DNA from: JARRNJ01 sp037385045
GTDB taxonomy: Bacteria > Pseudomonadota > Gammaproteobacteria > JASBUN01
NCBI GenBank assembly: GCA_037385045.1
Contig: JARRNJ010000043.1
Location: forward strand, 1-19,533
Length of the DNA: 19,533 nucleotides
Direction of reading: 5' to 3'
Part shown: one piece after another, positions 1 through 6,557 of the stretch
Numbering within the stretch: the first letter of the stretch is position 1
Layout of the letters: each line of letters starts with the position of its first letter
Notes under the pieces: generated by a model
The model's input: the letters and a program-made list of their open reading frames with translations, nothing else
Database searches by the model: none
Told to the model about the DNA's origin: nothing
Made by a program: the position numbers and the translations under genes

Positions 1-89
1 TGCGAAAGGGAGACCGACCGATGTCGGCGCGGCCTGGCCGTTGGGGTAGTACTCGGCTGCACATCCCAATACCAACGAACAACCAAGCG

Positions 90-98
90 GGAGGGGAG
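90..98 (+). promoter_or_regulatory. strong ribosome binding site of the DUF4282-like gene
   Basis: GGAGGGGAG lies 5 bases upstream of the ATG at 104. It is an unusually long match to the anti-Shine-Dalgarno sequence compared with most genes in this window, which have weak sites or none. It fixes the start. Confidence 0.7.
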
Positions 99-103
99 TC
101 CTG

Positions 104-349
104 ATGAACGAGTACCTGACTTTTCACAAAATGATCACGCCCATGATTATCCAGATCGTGTTCTGGCTGGGCCTGGTGATCATTGTGATCGGCAGTATCG
201 CCGGCATGTTCCAGTATAGTTTCTGGGCGGGATTGGTGTCCCTGGTGGTCGCATCGATCCTGTGGCGGGTGTGGTGCGAACTGGTGATCATCTTTTTCGG
301 CATGCACAAGTCCCTGGAGGACATTCGCGCGAAAACCGTCGCGCAGTAA
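104..349 (+). CDS. DUF4282-like small membrane protein
   Basis: An 81-residue protein with two predicted membrane helices (about residues 13-35 and 38-62), followed by a short charged tail. The second helix runs into a Trp/Cys/Glu-containing segment (RVWCELVIIFFG), which resembles DUF4282 family proteins. That assignment comes from pattern memory and the family has no known function. The start is well supported: a strong purine-rich ribosome binding site (GGAGGGGAG, about 90-98) lies 5 bases before the ATG. The gene appears to stand alone. A perfect 10-bp hairpin follows 29 bases after its stop. The 103 bases upstream hold no gene I can identify; a reading frame entering from the left edge closes at a TAG at 47-49 and could be the tail of a neighbouring gene. 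Confidence 0.75.
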   Translation: MNEYLTFHKMITPMIIQIVFWLGLVIIVIGSIAGMFQYSFWAGLVSLVVASILWRVWCELVIIFFGMHKSLEDIRAKTVAQ

Positions 350-378
350 CCGGCCGCAGTAAGAGTCATTTGACGATT

Positions 379-410
379 CCGCACGGCCCGGACACCGCCA
401 GGCCGTGCGG
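379..410. terminator. GC-rich hairpin, terminator-like
   Basis: A perfect 10-bp inverted repeat (CCGCACGGCC / GGCCGTGCGG) with a 12-base loop sits between the DUF4282-like gene and ubiG. It is followed by CCGTTATCAT, which is not a clear T-run, so it would be a weak intrinsic terminator or a structure that protects the upstream mRNA end. The rest of the 350-566 gap holds no gene I can support. Confidence 0.5.
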
Positions 411-566
411 CCGTTATCATCTCCGTGCATGTTGACACGGCCGTCCGCGTCATGGGCTGCGCCGCTGCGGCGAACCGGGAATCCCGCCCATGGCGCTCTG
501 TGTTCGGAAGGGAACCATCGGCACGGCCCTATCCAGCCCGCCGCGTTGTCGGTATCCTATACGCCC

Positions 567-1289
567 ATGACTGCCGAAACCGCTCAGAACGTGGACCACG
601 GGGAAGTCGCCAAGTTCGAGGAACTGGCATCCCGCTGGTGGGACCCCAACAGCGAATTCAAGCCGCTGCATGACATCAACCCGCTGCGCCTCGATTTCAT
701 CGACCATCACGCCGGGCTGGCCGGCAAGCGGGTGCTGGACGTGGGCTGCGGCGGCGGCATTCTGTCCGAGAGCATGGCGGCCCGCGGTGCGCGGGTCACA
801 GGCATTGACATGGGCGAGGCACCGCTGTCCGTCGCCCGGCTGCATGGACAGGAATCGGGATTGGAAGTGGAGTACCGGCGCGTCACCGCCGAAGCGCTGG
901 CCGCGGAGCAGCCGGGTGCGTACGACGTTGTCACCTGCCTGGAGATGCTCGAACACGTCCCCGACCCGGCATCCGTGATCGATGCCTGCGCGCGGCTGGC
1001 CCGCCCGGGCGGCGACGTCTTCTTTTCCACCATCAACCGTAATCCCAAGTCTTATCTGCTCGCCATCATCGGCGCCGAGTACATGCTGCGCCTGCTCCCC
1101 AAGGGCACCCATGACTTCCGCAAGTTCATCCGGCCCTCTGAGCTGGAACGATGGGCGCGCGGCGCCGGCCTGACCTTCGAGCACATGGTGGGCATGACCT
1201 ACAACCCCATCACCCGTGCCTACAAGCTGGGCGGCGATTTGGACGTCAACTATCTCGTTCACGCGGTTTCCGAATCGTCCGCGACCTGA
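567..1289 (+). CDS. ubiG: bifunctional 2-polyprenyl-6-hydroxyphenol methylase / 3-demethylubiquinol 3-O-methyltransferase
   Basis: A class I SAM-dependent methyltransferase that carries out both O-methylations of the ubiquinone ring. The 240-residue product is the usual UbiG length. The N-terminal segment FEELASRWWDPNSEFKPLH and the following INPLRLDFI are hallmarks of the family. The SAM-binding glycine motif is VLDVGCGGG (residues 56-64), with the acidic ribose-binding residue in TGIDMG (about 78-83) and the CLEMLEHV segment near residue 124. The reading frame stays open upstream, but homology begins at MTAETAQNVD, so I place the start at 567. No ribosome binding site precedes it. A TATCCT at 553-558 would put transcription almost at the ATG, although no good -35 is seen. 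The next gene starts 22 bases after the stop. Confidence 0.95.
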   Translation: MTAETAQNVDHGEVAKFEELASRWWDPNSEFKPLHDINPLRLDFIDHHAGLAGKRVLDVGCGGGILSESMAARGARVTGIDMGEAPLSVARLHGQESGLEVEYRRVTAEALAAEQPGAYDVVTCLEMLEHVPDPASVIDACARLARPGGDVFFSTINRNPKSYLLAIIGAEYMLRLLPKGTHDFRKFIRPSELERWARGAGLTFEHMVGMTYNPITRAYKLGGDLDVNYLVHAVSESSAT

Positions 1290-1311
1290 ACGTGCTGCGC
1301 TGCCCGCTGCC

Positions 1312-2004
1312 ATGATCCGTACAGTCCTGTTCGACCTGGACGGTACGTTGCTGGATACGGCGCCGGATCTGGCCTTTGCCCTCAACCAGGTGCTGCAGGA
1401 ACAGGGGCGTCCCGCCCTGCCGCTGGAACGCATCCGGCCGGTGGTATCCCACGGCACCGCCGGCCTGCTGCGCATCGGCTTTGGACTGCGACCGGAGGAC
1501 AAGGACTTTGCCCCGTTGCGCCAGCGCCTTCTGGACATCTATCAGGCGCACCTCGCCTGCGCGACGCAGCCGTTTCCCGGCATCGAGGCGTTGCTGGCCG
1601 AGCTCGAACGCGCCGGTCTGCGCTGGGGCGTGGTCACCAACAAGCCGGGTTGGCTTACCGAGCCGCTGCTGCAGCAACTGGGTCTGGCGCCACGCAGCGC
1701 CTGCATCGTCAGCGGCGACACCACCACCCGGCGCAAGCCCGACCCGGAACCGCTGCTGCACGCCTGCGCCTTGGCCGGCTGCCATGCACCGGAATGCGTC
1801 TACGTGGGCGACGCCGAGCGCGACGTCATCGCCGGCCGCGCCGCCGGCATGCCCACCATTGTCGCCGCCTACGGCTATATCGAGGCTCATGAGAATCCCC
1901 TGGACTGGGGTGGCGACCATTTGGTGCACGAGCCTGGTGAAATTCTCGCCTGGCTCGAAAAGCACAACGGCGCCACTGTCCCGCCGCACCCTGCCGTGCG
2001 CTGA
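1312..2004 (+). CDS. gph: HAD-family phosphatase (phosphoglycolate phosphatase Gph / MurNAc-6-phosphate phosphatase MupP type)
   Basis: A haloacid dehalogenase phosphatase of 230 residues. Motif I is FDLDGT with the nucleophile Asp8 and acid/base Asp10, motif II is VTNK, motif III is RRKPDPEP, and motif IV is YVGDAERD, so all catalytic positions are present. The family includes phosphoglycolate phosphatase (Gph). In Pseudomonas a very similar protein directly downstream of ubiG is MupP, which dephosphorylates N-acetylmuramate 6-phosphate in cell-wall recycling. The ubiG-gph-...-yciK neighbourhood here makes MupP a serious alternative, and sequence inspection alone cannot decide. The 22-base gap from ubiG and the absence of a clear ribosome binding site suggest co-transcription with ubiG. 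Confidence 0.9.
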   Translation: MIRTVLFDLDGTLLDTAPDLAFALNQVLQEQGRPALPLERIRPVVSHGTAGLLRIGFGLRPEDKDFAPLRQRLLDIYQAHLACATQPFPGIEALLAELERAGLRWGVVTNKPGWLTEPLLQQLGLAPRSACIVSGDTTTRRKPDPEPLLHACALAGCHAPECVYVGDAERDVIAGRAAGMPTIVAAYGYIEAHENPLDWGGDHLVHEPGEILAWLEKHNGATVPPHPAVR

Positions 2005-2070
2005 AAGTGGTAGCATAGCGCTACGAGCCTCGGCCGGGACGCGGCCCGAGCCGCCACTGAGTGCCATTCC

Positions 2071-3333
2071 ATGTCAGCCGCCGTGTACGTCATATCGTTG
2101 TTGCTGATCGCCGCCGTGGCGCTGGCCGCGGGCTGGTTTCTGGGGCTGTGGCGCAGCCAGCGCCGGTTGGCCGAACTGCGGGAGACCAACACCGAGCTGC
2201 GCACCACGCTGGAGCTGGAGCGCCGCAACGCCGAGCAGCAGCGCAGCCAGCACGAGCAGGCCAGGACCCAGCTGGCCGATACCTTTTCCGCCCTTTCGGG
2301 CCAGGCGCTGAAGCACAACAGCGAAGAATTCCTCAAGCTGGCGCGGGAAAACCTCAAGCAATTCCAGGTCCACGCCCAAGGCGACCTGCAGGCCCGCGAG
2401 AAATCCATCGAGCAGCTGGTCAAACCCATCCGCGAAGCGCTGCAGAAGACCGAGACCCAGATCCGGGAAATCGAAAAGGAGCGCAAGGAAGCCTACGGCT
2501 CGCTGCACCGCCACCTGGAAACCATGGCCCGCGCCCAGGAAAGCCTGCAGGGCGAGACCCGCAACCTGGTGCAGGCCCTGCGCCGCCCCGAGGTGCGCGG
2601 CCAGTGGGGGGAAATGACCCTGCGGCGGGTGGTGGAACTGGCCGGCATGGTCGAGCATTGCGATTTCTACGAACAGGAACACGTCAACACCGAGGAAGGC
2701 GCGCTGCGCCCGGACATGGTGGTGCGCATGCCCGACGGTCGCGAAATCGTCGTCGACGTCAAAACGCCCCTGGATGCCTACCTGAGCGCCCTGGAGGCCG
2801 CCGACGATGAAAACCGCGGGCGGGAGCTGGACCGCCATGCCCGCAAGGTGCGCGAGCGGGTCAACGAGTTGTCCAAGAAAGCCTACTGGAACCAGTTCAA
2901 GAACGCCCCGGACTTCGTCGTCCTGTTCATTCCGGGCGAGCAGTTTCTGTCGGCGGCGCTGGAGCGCGACCGCAGCCTGCTCGAGGACGCCCTGCGCCAG
3001 AAGATCATCCTGGCCACGCCCACCAGCTTCGTCGCCCTGCTGCGCGCGGTGGCCTACGGCTGGCGCCAGGAGGCGCTGGCCGAAAACGCCGATCGCATCC
3101 GCGAACTGGGCGAGGAACTGTACAAGCGCCTGGCAACATTCACCGAACACCTCAGCCGCCTCGGCAAGTCCATCGGCAGCAGCGTGGAGCAGTACAACAA
3201 GGCCGTGGGTTCCCTGGAACGGCAGGTGTTGCCCAGCGCGCGGCGCATGGACGAAATGGGCATCAGCGCCAAGAAGGAGCTGGAACCGCTGGATCCGCTG
3301 GAAAAAACCATACGCGGGCTGAGCAACCAATAG
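2071..3333 (+). CDS. rmuC: DNA recombination protein RmuC
   Basis: A 420-residue protein. Its N-terminal membrane helix (about residues 3-25) is followed by a long Gln/Glu/Arg-rich coiled coil (about 28-180). The conserved RmuC domain then begins around LRRPEVRGQWGEMTLRRVVE and includes the nuclease-like region with VVDVKTPLDAY and NAPDFVVLFIPGEQFL. Length and domain order match the family. RmuC limits inversion between short inverted repeats in E. coli and is thought to act as a membrane-anchored endonuclease-like protein. The gene begins 66 bases after gph, with a modest GAGTG upstream. A 6-bp CCCGGG hairpin directly after the stop could help 3' end formation but lacks a T-run. Confidence 0.93.
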   Translation: MSAAVYVISLLLIAAVALAAGWFLGLWRSQRRLAELRETNTELRTTLELERRNAEQQRSQHEQARTQLADTFSALSGQALKHNSEEFLKLARENLKQFQVHAQGDLQAREKSIEQLVKPIREALQKTETQIREIEKERKEAYGSLHRHLETMARAQESLQGETRNLVQALRRPEVRGQWGEMTLRRVVELAGMVEHCDFYEQEHVNTEEGALRPDMVVRMPDGREIVVDVKTPLDAYLSALEAADDENRGRELDRHARKVRERVNELSKKAYWNQFKNAPDFVVLFIPGEQFLSAALERDRSLLEDALRQKIILATPTSFVALLRAVAYGWRQEALAENADRIRELGEELYKRLATFTEHLSRLGKSIGSSVEQYNKAVGSLERQVLPSARRMDEMGISAKKELEPLDPLEKTIRGLSNQ

Positions 3334-3408
3334 CCCGGGGAACCATCCCGGGGGCAGGCGTGCTCGCCGTCCGCCTGCGACATCCACCGACAGCGCCAGA
3401 ATTTCGCC

Positions 3409-4263
3409 ATGACACCCGAGCGCTACTGCCTGGACAAAGGCCTGCCGCAGGGATCGAGCCTTTACTACAGTGCGCTGTACCTGCAGCCCGAGCAGCGCCG
3501 GGCGCTGGCCGCCGTGTTTGCGCTTCGCCGCGAAATCCGGGCGCTGATCGACGAGTGCAGCGATCTCGATGTCGCGCAACGCAAGCTCGACTGGTGGCGT
3601 GCGGAAATCGAGGGCGCGTTCGGCGGCGCGGTGCAGCATCCCGCGGCCCAGGCCCTGCAACAGGCGGCCGGTACCTTCAACCTGCCGGTGGAATATTTCC
3701 AGGAGATGCTCGACGGCGTGGAGATGGACCTGCGTGGGAGCCGCTACGAAACGTTTCGCGATCTGTCGCTGTACTGCCATCGTGTCGGCGGCGTTGCCGG
3801 TACCCTGTGGACCGAAATCTGCGGCTACCGGGATCACCGCGCGCTCAAATACGGCCACGCCCTTGGTGTCGGCCTGGAATTGCTGCGCATCCTGCGGGAT
3901 CTGCGCCACGACGTTGCGCGCGGCCGCCTCTATCTGCCGCGCGAGGAGCTGGAACGCTTCGCGGTCACCACGACCGATCTCGGTCATCCGACCGGCTCAG
4001 GACACGTGCAGGCGCTGCTGGGCCTGCAAAGCCGGCGCATCCACGAGCAGTTCGAGCACGCCCTGTCGCAACTGCCGGAGGTCGACCGCTTTCGACAATG
4101 CAGCGGGCTGATCATGTGCCGCATTCAGCTGACGTTGCTGAAGGAGATCGAACGCGACGGGCTCCGAGTGCTGGAGCACCGTCTGCGACTGACGCCGCTG
4201 CGCAAACTGTGGCTTGCCTGGAACGGCAGGCGGCGCGAAAAACGCCGGCTCCGCGCCGCGTAG
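3409..4263 (+). CDS. squalene/phytoene synthase family protein (HpnD-like) with degenerate active site
   Basis: A 284-residue member of the trans-isoprenyl head-to-head synthase family. Clear family landmarks are the N-terminal YC...GSSLYYSALYL, KLDWWRAEI (about 59-67), the DGVEMDL segment (about 102-108), the YCHRVGGVAG segment, and RGRLYLPREEL (about 171-181). HpnD makes presqualene diphosphate from farnesyl diphosphate. Here the first aspartate motif, normally a DDxxDE stretch, reads RALIDE (residues 44-49), so the paired aspartates are gone. In the second motif the aspartates survive in DLRHD (164-168), but the usual preceding Gln and Asn (QLTNILRD) are replaced (ELLRILRD). I therefore call the family with confidence but not the enzyme activity. 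A non-catalytic role, as proposed for the mitochondrial relative NDUFAF6, is possible. The C-terminus is Arg-rich. No other squalene or hopanoid genes are adjacent. Confidence 0.85.
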   Translation: MTPERYCLDKGLPQGSSLYYSALYLQPEQRRALAAVFALRREIRALIDECSDLDVAQRKLDWWRAEIEGAFGGAVQHPAAQALQQAAGTFNLPVEYFQEMLDGVEMDLRGSRYETFRDLSLYCHRVGGVAGTLWTEICGYRDHRALKYGHALGVGLELLRILRDLRHDVARGRLYLPREELERFAVTTTDLGHPTGSGHVQALLGLQSRRIHEQFEHALSQLPEVDRFRQCSGLIMCRIQLTLLKEIERDGLRVLEHRLRLTPLRKLWLAWNGRRREKRRLRAA

Positions 4264-4383
4264 CCGGCGTGCCGAATCCCGCCATGCCCAACGCTCGAAG
4301 CGGGTGCGGTCATTGAGTTAGAATGCACTGGTCCTGAAAGCCGCGAGGTGTGGCCGCGGACCGCGTCAACGGCATGCAGACAC

Positions 4384-4389
4384 GAGGAG
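4384..4389 (+). promoter_or_regulatory. ribosome binding site of the YciK-type SDR
   Basis: GAGGAG ends 4 bases before the ATG at 4394. It supports this start over any upstream in-frame codon. Confidence 0.6.
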
Positions 4390-4393
4390 CCCA

Positions 4394-5149
4394 ATGCGCA
4401 ATTACAATCCCAGCCCCGACCTGCTGAACAACCGGGTTGTCCTGGTAACGGGCGCCGGCGACGGCATCGGTCGCGCGACCGCCAAAACCTATGCCGCCCA
4501 CGGCGCCACGGTGATTCTGTTGGGACGCACCATCTCCAAGCTGGAGTACGTCTACGACGAAATCGAGGCCGCCGGCCACGCCCAGCCGGCAATCTATCCC
4601 ATGAACCTGGAGGGTGCGACCACCAAAGACTACCACGACCTGGCTCAGACGTTGGACAAGGAATTCGGACGCCTCGACGGGCTGCTGCACAATGCCGCGT
4701 TGCTGGGCACGCTGACGCCCATGCAACTTTATGAGGCGGAGTTGTGGTACAAGGTTCTGCAGGTGAACCTCAACGCGCCGTTCCTGCTCACCCAGGCCTG
4801 CCATCCTCTGCTGCAAAAGGCGCCGGACGCGCGGGTGCTATTCGTTGCCGATCACAAGAGCCGGGCCTACTGGGGCGCCTACGGCGTGGCCAAAGCGGGG
4901 CTGGACGGATTGATGCGGATCCTCGCCGACGAGACCGAAGTCAACACCCACATCCGCGCCAACAGCATCGACCCCGGCCCTGTGCGCACGTTATTGCGCA
5001 ACCAGGCCTATCCCGGCGAAGACAAGGCTCAATTGAACGCGCCCGAGGACGTGATGACGCCGTTCCTCTACCTGATGGGGCCCGACAGCGCCGAGGTGAC
5101 GGGCAGGTCATTTACGCTGGAGGATTTCGCCGCCCGTGACGCCGGCTGA
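4394..5149 (+). CDS. yciK: YciK-type short-chain dehydrogenase/reductase
   Basis: A 251-residue SDR closely resembling E. coli YciK along its length, including the start (NYNP..DLLNNRVVLVTGAGDGIG), the LGR motif after strand 2, LDGLLHNAALLG, and the PDSAEVTG end. The nucleotide-binding motif TGAGDGIG is intact (residues 19-26), as are Asn125 and the catalytic Tyr163/Lys167 (YGVAK). The region that normally carries the catalytic Ser (TSSSVGRQG in YciK) is three residues shorter and reads VADHKS, so no Ser sits at the usual spacing from the Tyr. Substrate is unknown even for YciK. A GAGGAG ribosome binding site at 4384-4389 fixes the start. A TAGAAT at 4319-4324 could be a -10 element. The gene converges with the thioredoxin gene, leaving 11 bases between stops. 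Confidence 0.88.
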   Translation: MRNYNPSPDLLNNRVVLVTGAGDGIGRATAKTYAAHGATVILLGRTISKLEYVYDEIEAAGHAQPAIYPMNLEGATTKDYHDLAQTLDKEFGRLDGLLHNAALLGTLTPMQLYEAELWYKVLQVNLNAPFLLTQACHPLLQKAPDARVLFVADHKSRAYWGAYGVAKAGLDGLMRILADETEVNTHIRANSIDPGPVRTLLRNQAYPGEDKAQLNAPEDVMTPFLYLMGPDSAEVTGRSFTLEDFAARDAG

Positions 5150-5160
5150 CCAACCGCCGC

Positions 5161-6228
5161 TCACTTCCACAAGTCCACATCGACGCCCTGCTTCTCCAAC
5201 TGCGCACGCCAGCCCCGCAGAAATCGCTGAAAGCTGGGTTGTTCGCGGTAGGCACCGGTATATACATAGGCCATGCTGCCCTGCACGTGGAACGCCTTGA
5301 GATAGGCCGAGGCCCGGAACACTTCTTTTCCGGCCGGATCGAAGAACACCATGGTCGGCGCATACTGGACATTGAGTTGGCGCGCCCATCGGTCCGCCGT
5401 GGTCGGCTTGCCCCCCGGCGTGACCAACGGGGTGTCCGACCACATATCGAACAGCGCCACATCGAAATGCTGCAACTCCTGACGGCTGCGCTTGCGGGCC
5501 AGGATATCCATATGCAGCTCGTCGCACGCTTTGCACTGGCGCTGCTCGAACAACACCAGCAGGTACTTGCCGCCGCCCCGGCCCTTGGCGGTCAGATCAT
5601 AAGGGGCTGACAGATACGACGGGCTTTGATGCAGCTTGCCGGTGGCCGGTTCGGGATTGCGCTTGGCATAGTAATCGCGAAAGCTGATCCTGGTTTCCAT
5701 GTGGCCGGCCACGTAGTCCAGCACGGCGTCGAATTTGTGCGGGAAATAATAACCGTTGATGCGCAGGATGGGCTTTGCCTGCTCGTTGAGGAACAGCAGC
5801 GTCGGGGTGAACATCACGCGCATTTCGGCGGCGAACTGCTTCTCAGTGAGTTGTTTGCCGCGCAGGTCCGTGACTTCCCGATCGCCCCACATGTTGATGG
5901 CAATGACGTCGAAGTGCTTGCGGGTCTTTTCAGCGATGGCGCGTTGCCCGAAGTTGTCTTCCAGCAGCTTCCTGCAATACGGACAACCGTCCTGGTAGAA
6001 GTACAGCATCACCCGCTTGTTGGCGGCGGCGGCTTCCCTGACATCGTCGCGAAGATCCAGAAACGAGAGCTTGAACCACTTCGGCTGATCGTGATACCCG
6101 GGATTGGTCATGGCGGCGCCCAGCCCCTGTGTCGACCCACCGGCCGCCGCGGCCGGCAACGCCGCTCCCAGACCAGCCAGCGCCAGCAGCGCGGCGCGCA
6201 GCCATCGAGCAATGCACGTTCCCATCAT
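5161..6228 (-). CDS. periplasmic protein with two thioredoxin-fold domains
   Basis: A 355-residue exported protein. A signal peptide (Arg, then an Ala/Leu-rich core, with an AAAAG cleavage region near residue 29) is followed by two thioredoxin-like domains. Domain 1 has a redox CPYC motif at residues 82-85 in FYQDGCPYCRKL and the cis-proline at 142 (FTPTLLF). Domain 2 has CKAC at 232-235 in FEQRQCKACDEL and the cis-proline at 291 (YAPTMVF). Both resemble the SoxW/DsbC-like periplasmic thioredoxins of sulfur-oxidising bacteria, but I cannot assign a specific partner. No sox or cytochrome biogenesis genes lie nearby. AGGGGAG lies just upstream of two consecutive ATG codons at 6228 and 6225. Periplasmic disulfide reduction or isomerisation is the likely general role. 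Confidence 0.8.
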   Translation of the reverse strand: MMGTCIARWLRAALLALAGLGAALPAAAAGGSTQGLGAAMTNPGYHDQPKWFKLSFLDLRDDVREAAAANKRVMLYFYQDGCPYCRKLLEDNFGQRAIAEKTRKHFDVIAINMWGDREVTDLRGKQLTEKQFAAEMRVMFTPTLLFLNEQAKPILRINGYYFPHKFDAVLDYVAGHMETRISFRDYYAKRNPEPATGKLHQSPSYLSAPYDLTAKGRGGGKYLLVLFEQRQCKACDELHMDILARKRSRQELQHFDVALFDMWSDTPLVTPGGKPTTADRWARQLNVQYAPTMVFFDPAGKEVFRASAYLKAFHVQGSMAYVYTGAYREQPSFQRFLRGWRAQLEKQGVDVDLWK

Positions 6229-6557
6229 CAGATCTCCCCTCGCACGTTTGAATCAGGCTATATATTTGATTTTCTGTGAATTGTAGAGAACTGTCAGAAG
6301 CGCGGCAATGCCACGACGGAACCCCGGCGGTAGACCGGCCAGGGTGGCAAAATTGGTTGCCGCGCGGCAGGTTTGTTCCGTCAAAAATATGACCCAAAGA
6401 ACGGCGTTTGGGTTCACTGGTCTCGCATTGTACTGTTTTTATGAATATTTTTATTCTATCTGGTAAATTGGCACGGATCTCGCATCCAGCCTGGCACCCA
6501 ACAACAAGAAGCGGGTCCGCCATGGCCGCAGTACATACATCGATTGGCGAAACGACA
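6229..6557. other. divergent intergenic region with nested inverted repeats and AT-rich promoter segments
   Basis: This region separates the divergently transcribed thioredoxin-type gene and the GGDEF gene. Two AT-rich patches (about 6241-6290 and 6421-6470) stand out against the GC-rich background and probably hold the two promoters. Between them lies GCGCGGCAA (6300-6308), which is perfectly inverted as TTGCCGCGC (6357-6365). Nested inside is TGCCAC (6309-6314) paired with GTGGCA (6344-6349). A second inverted repeat, ACCCAAA (6392-6398) with TTTGGGT (6407-6413), lies shortly before the candidate GGDEF promoter. No protein-coding gene is convincing here. Confidence 0.6.
6428..6457 (+). promoter_or_regulatory. 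candidate sigma-70 promoter for the GGDEF gene
   Basis: TTGTAC (6428-6433) and TATTCT (6452-6457) are separated by 18 bases within a strongly AT-rich patch, which is unusual for this window. It would start transcription about 60-90 bases before the likely start codon. The matches to consensus are partial. Confidence 0.35.

Noticed and set aside
1..103. Tail of an upstream gene entering from the left edge
   Set aside because: One frame closes at 47-49, but about 15 residues are too few to identify, and other frames are equally possible.
432..437. Perfect TTGACA as a -35 box for ubiG
   Set aside because: No acceptable -10 element lies 16-18 bases downstream (GC-rich GGCTGC), and it is 130 bases from the start codon.
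405..566. N-terminal extension of UbiG
   Set aside because: The frame is open but the 54 residues look random, and UbiG homology begins at the ATG at 567.
450..1538. Minus-strand open frame opposite ubiG and gph
   Set aside because: Antisense to two clear enzyme genes and without family features.
3334..3352. CCCGGG hairpin after rmuC as an intrinsic terminator
   Set aside because: Only a 6-bp stem with no following T-run; kept only as a remark in the rmuC entry.
2074..3987. Long open frame on the minus strand (over 600 codons) crossing rmuC and the prenyl-synthase homologue
   Set aside because: It is antisense to two well-supported genes, has no recognisable domain, and reflects the GC-rich third-position bias of the real genes.
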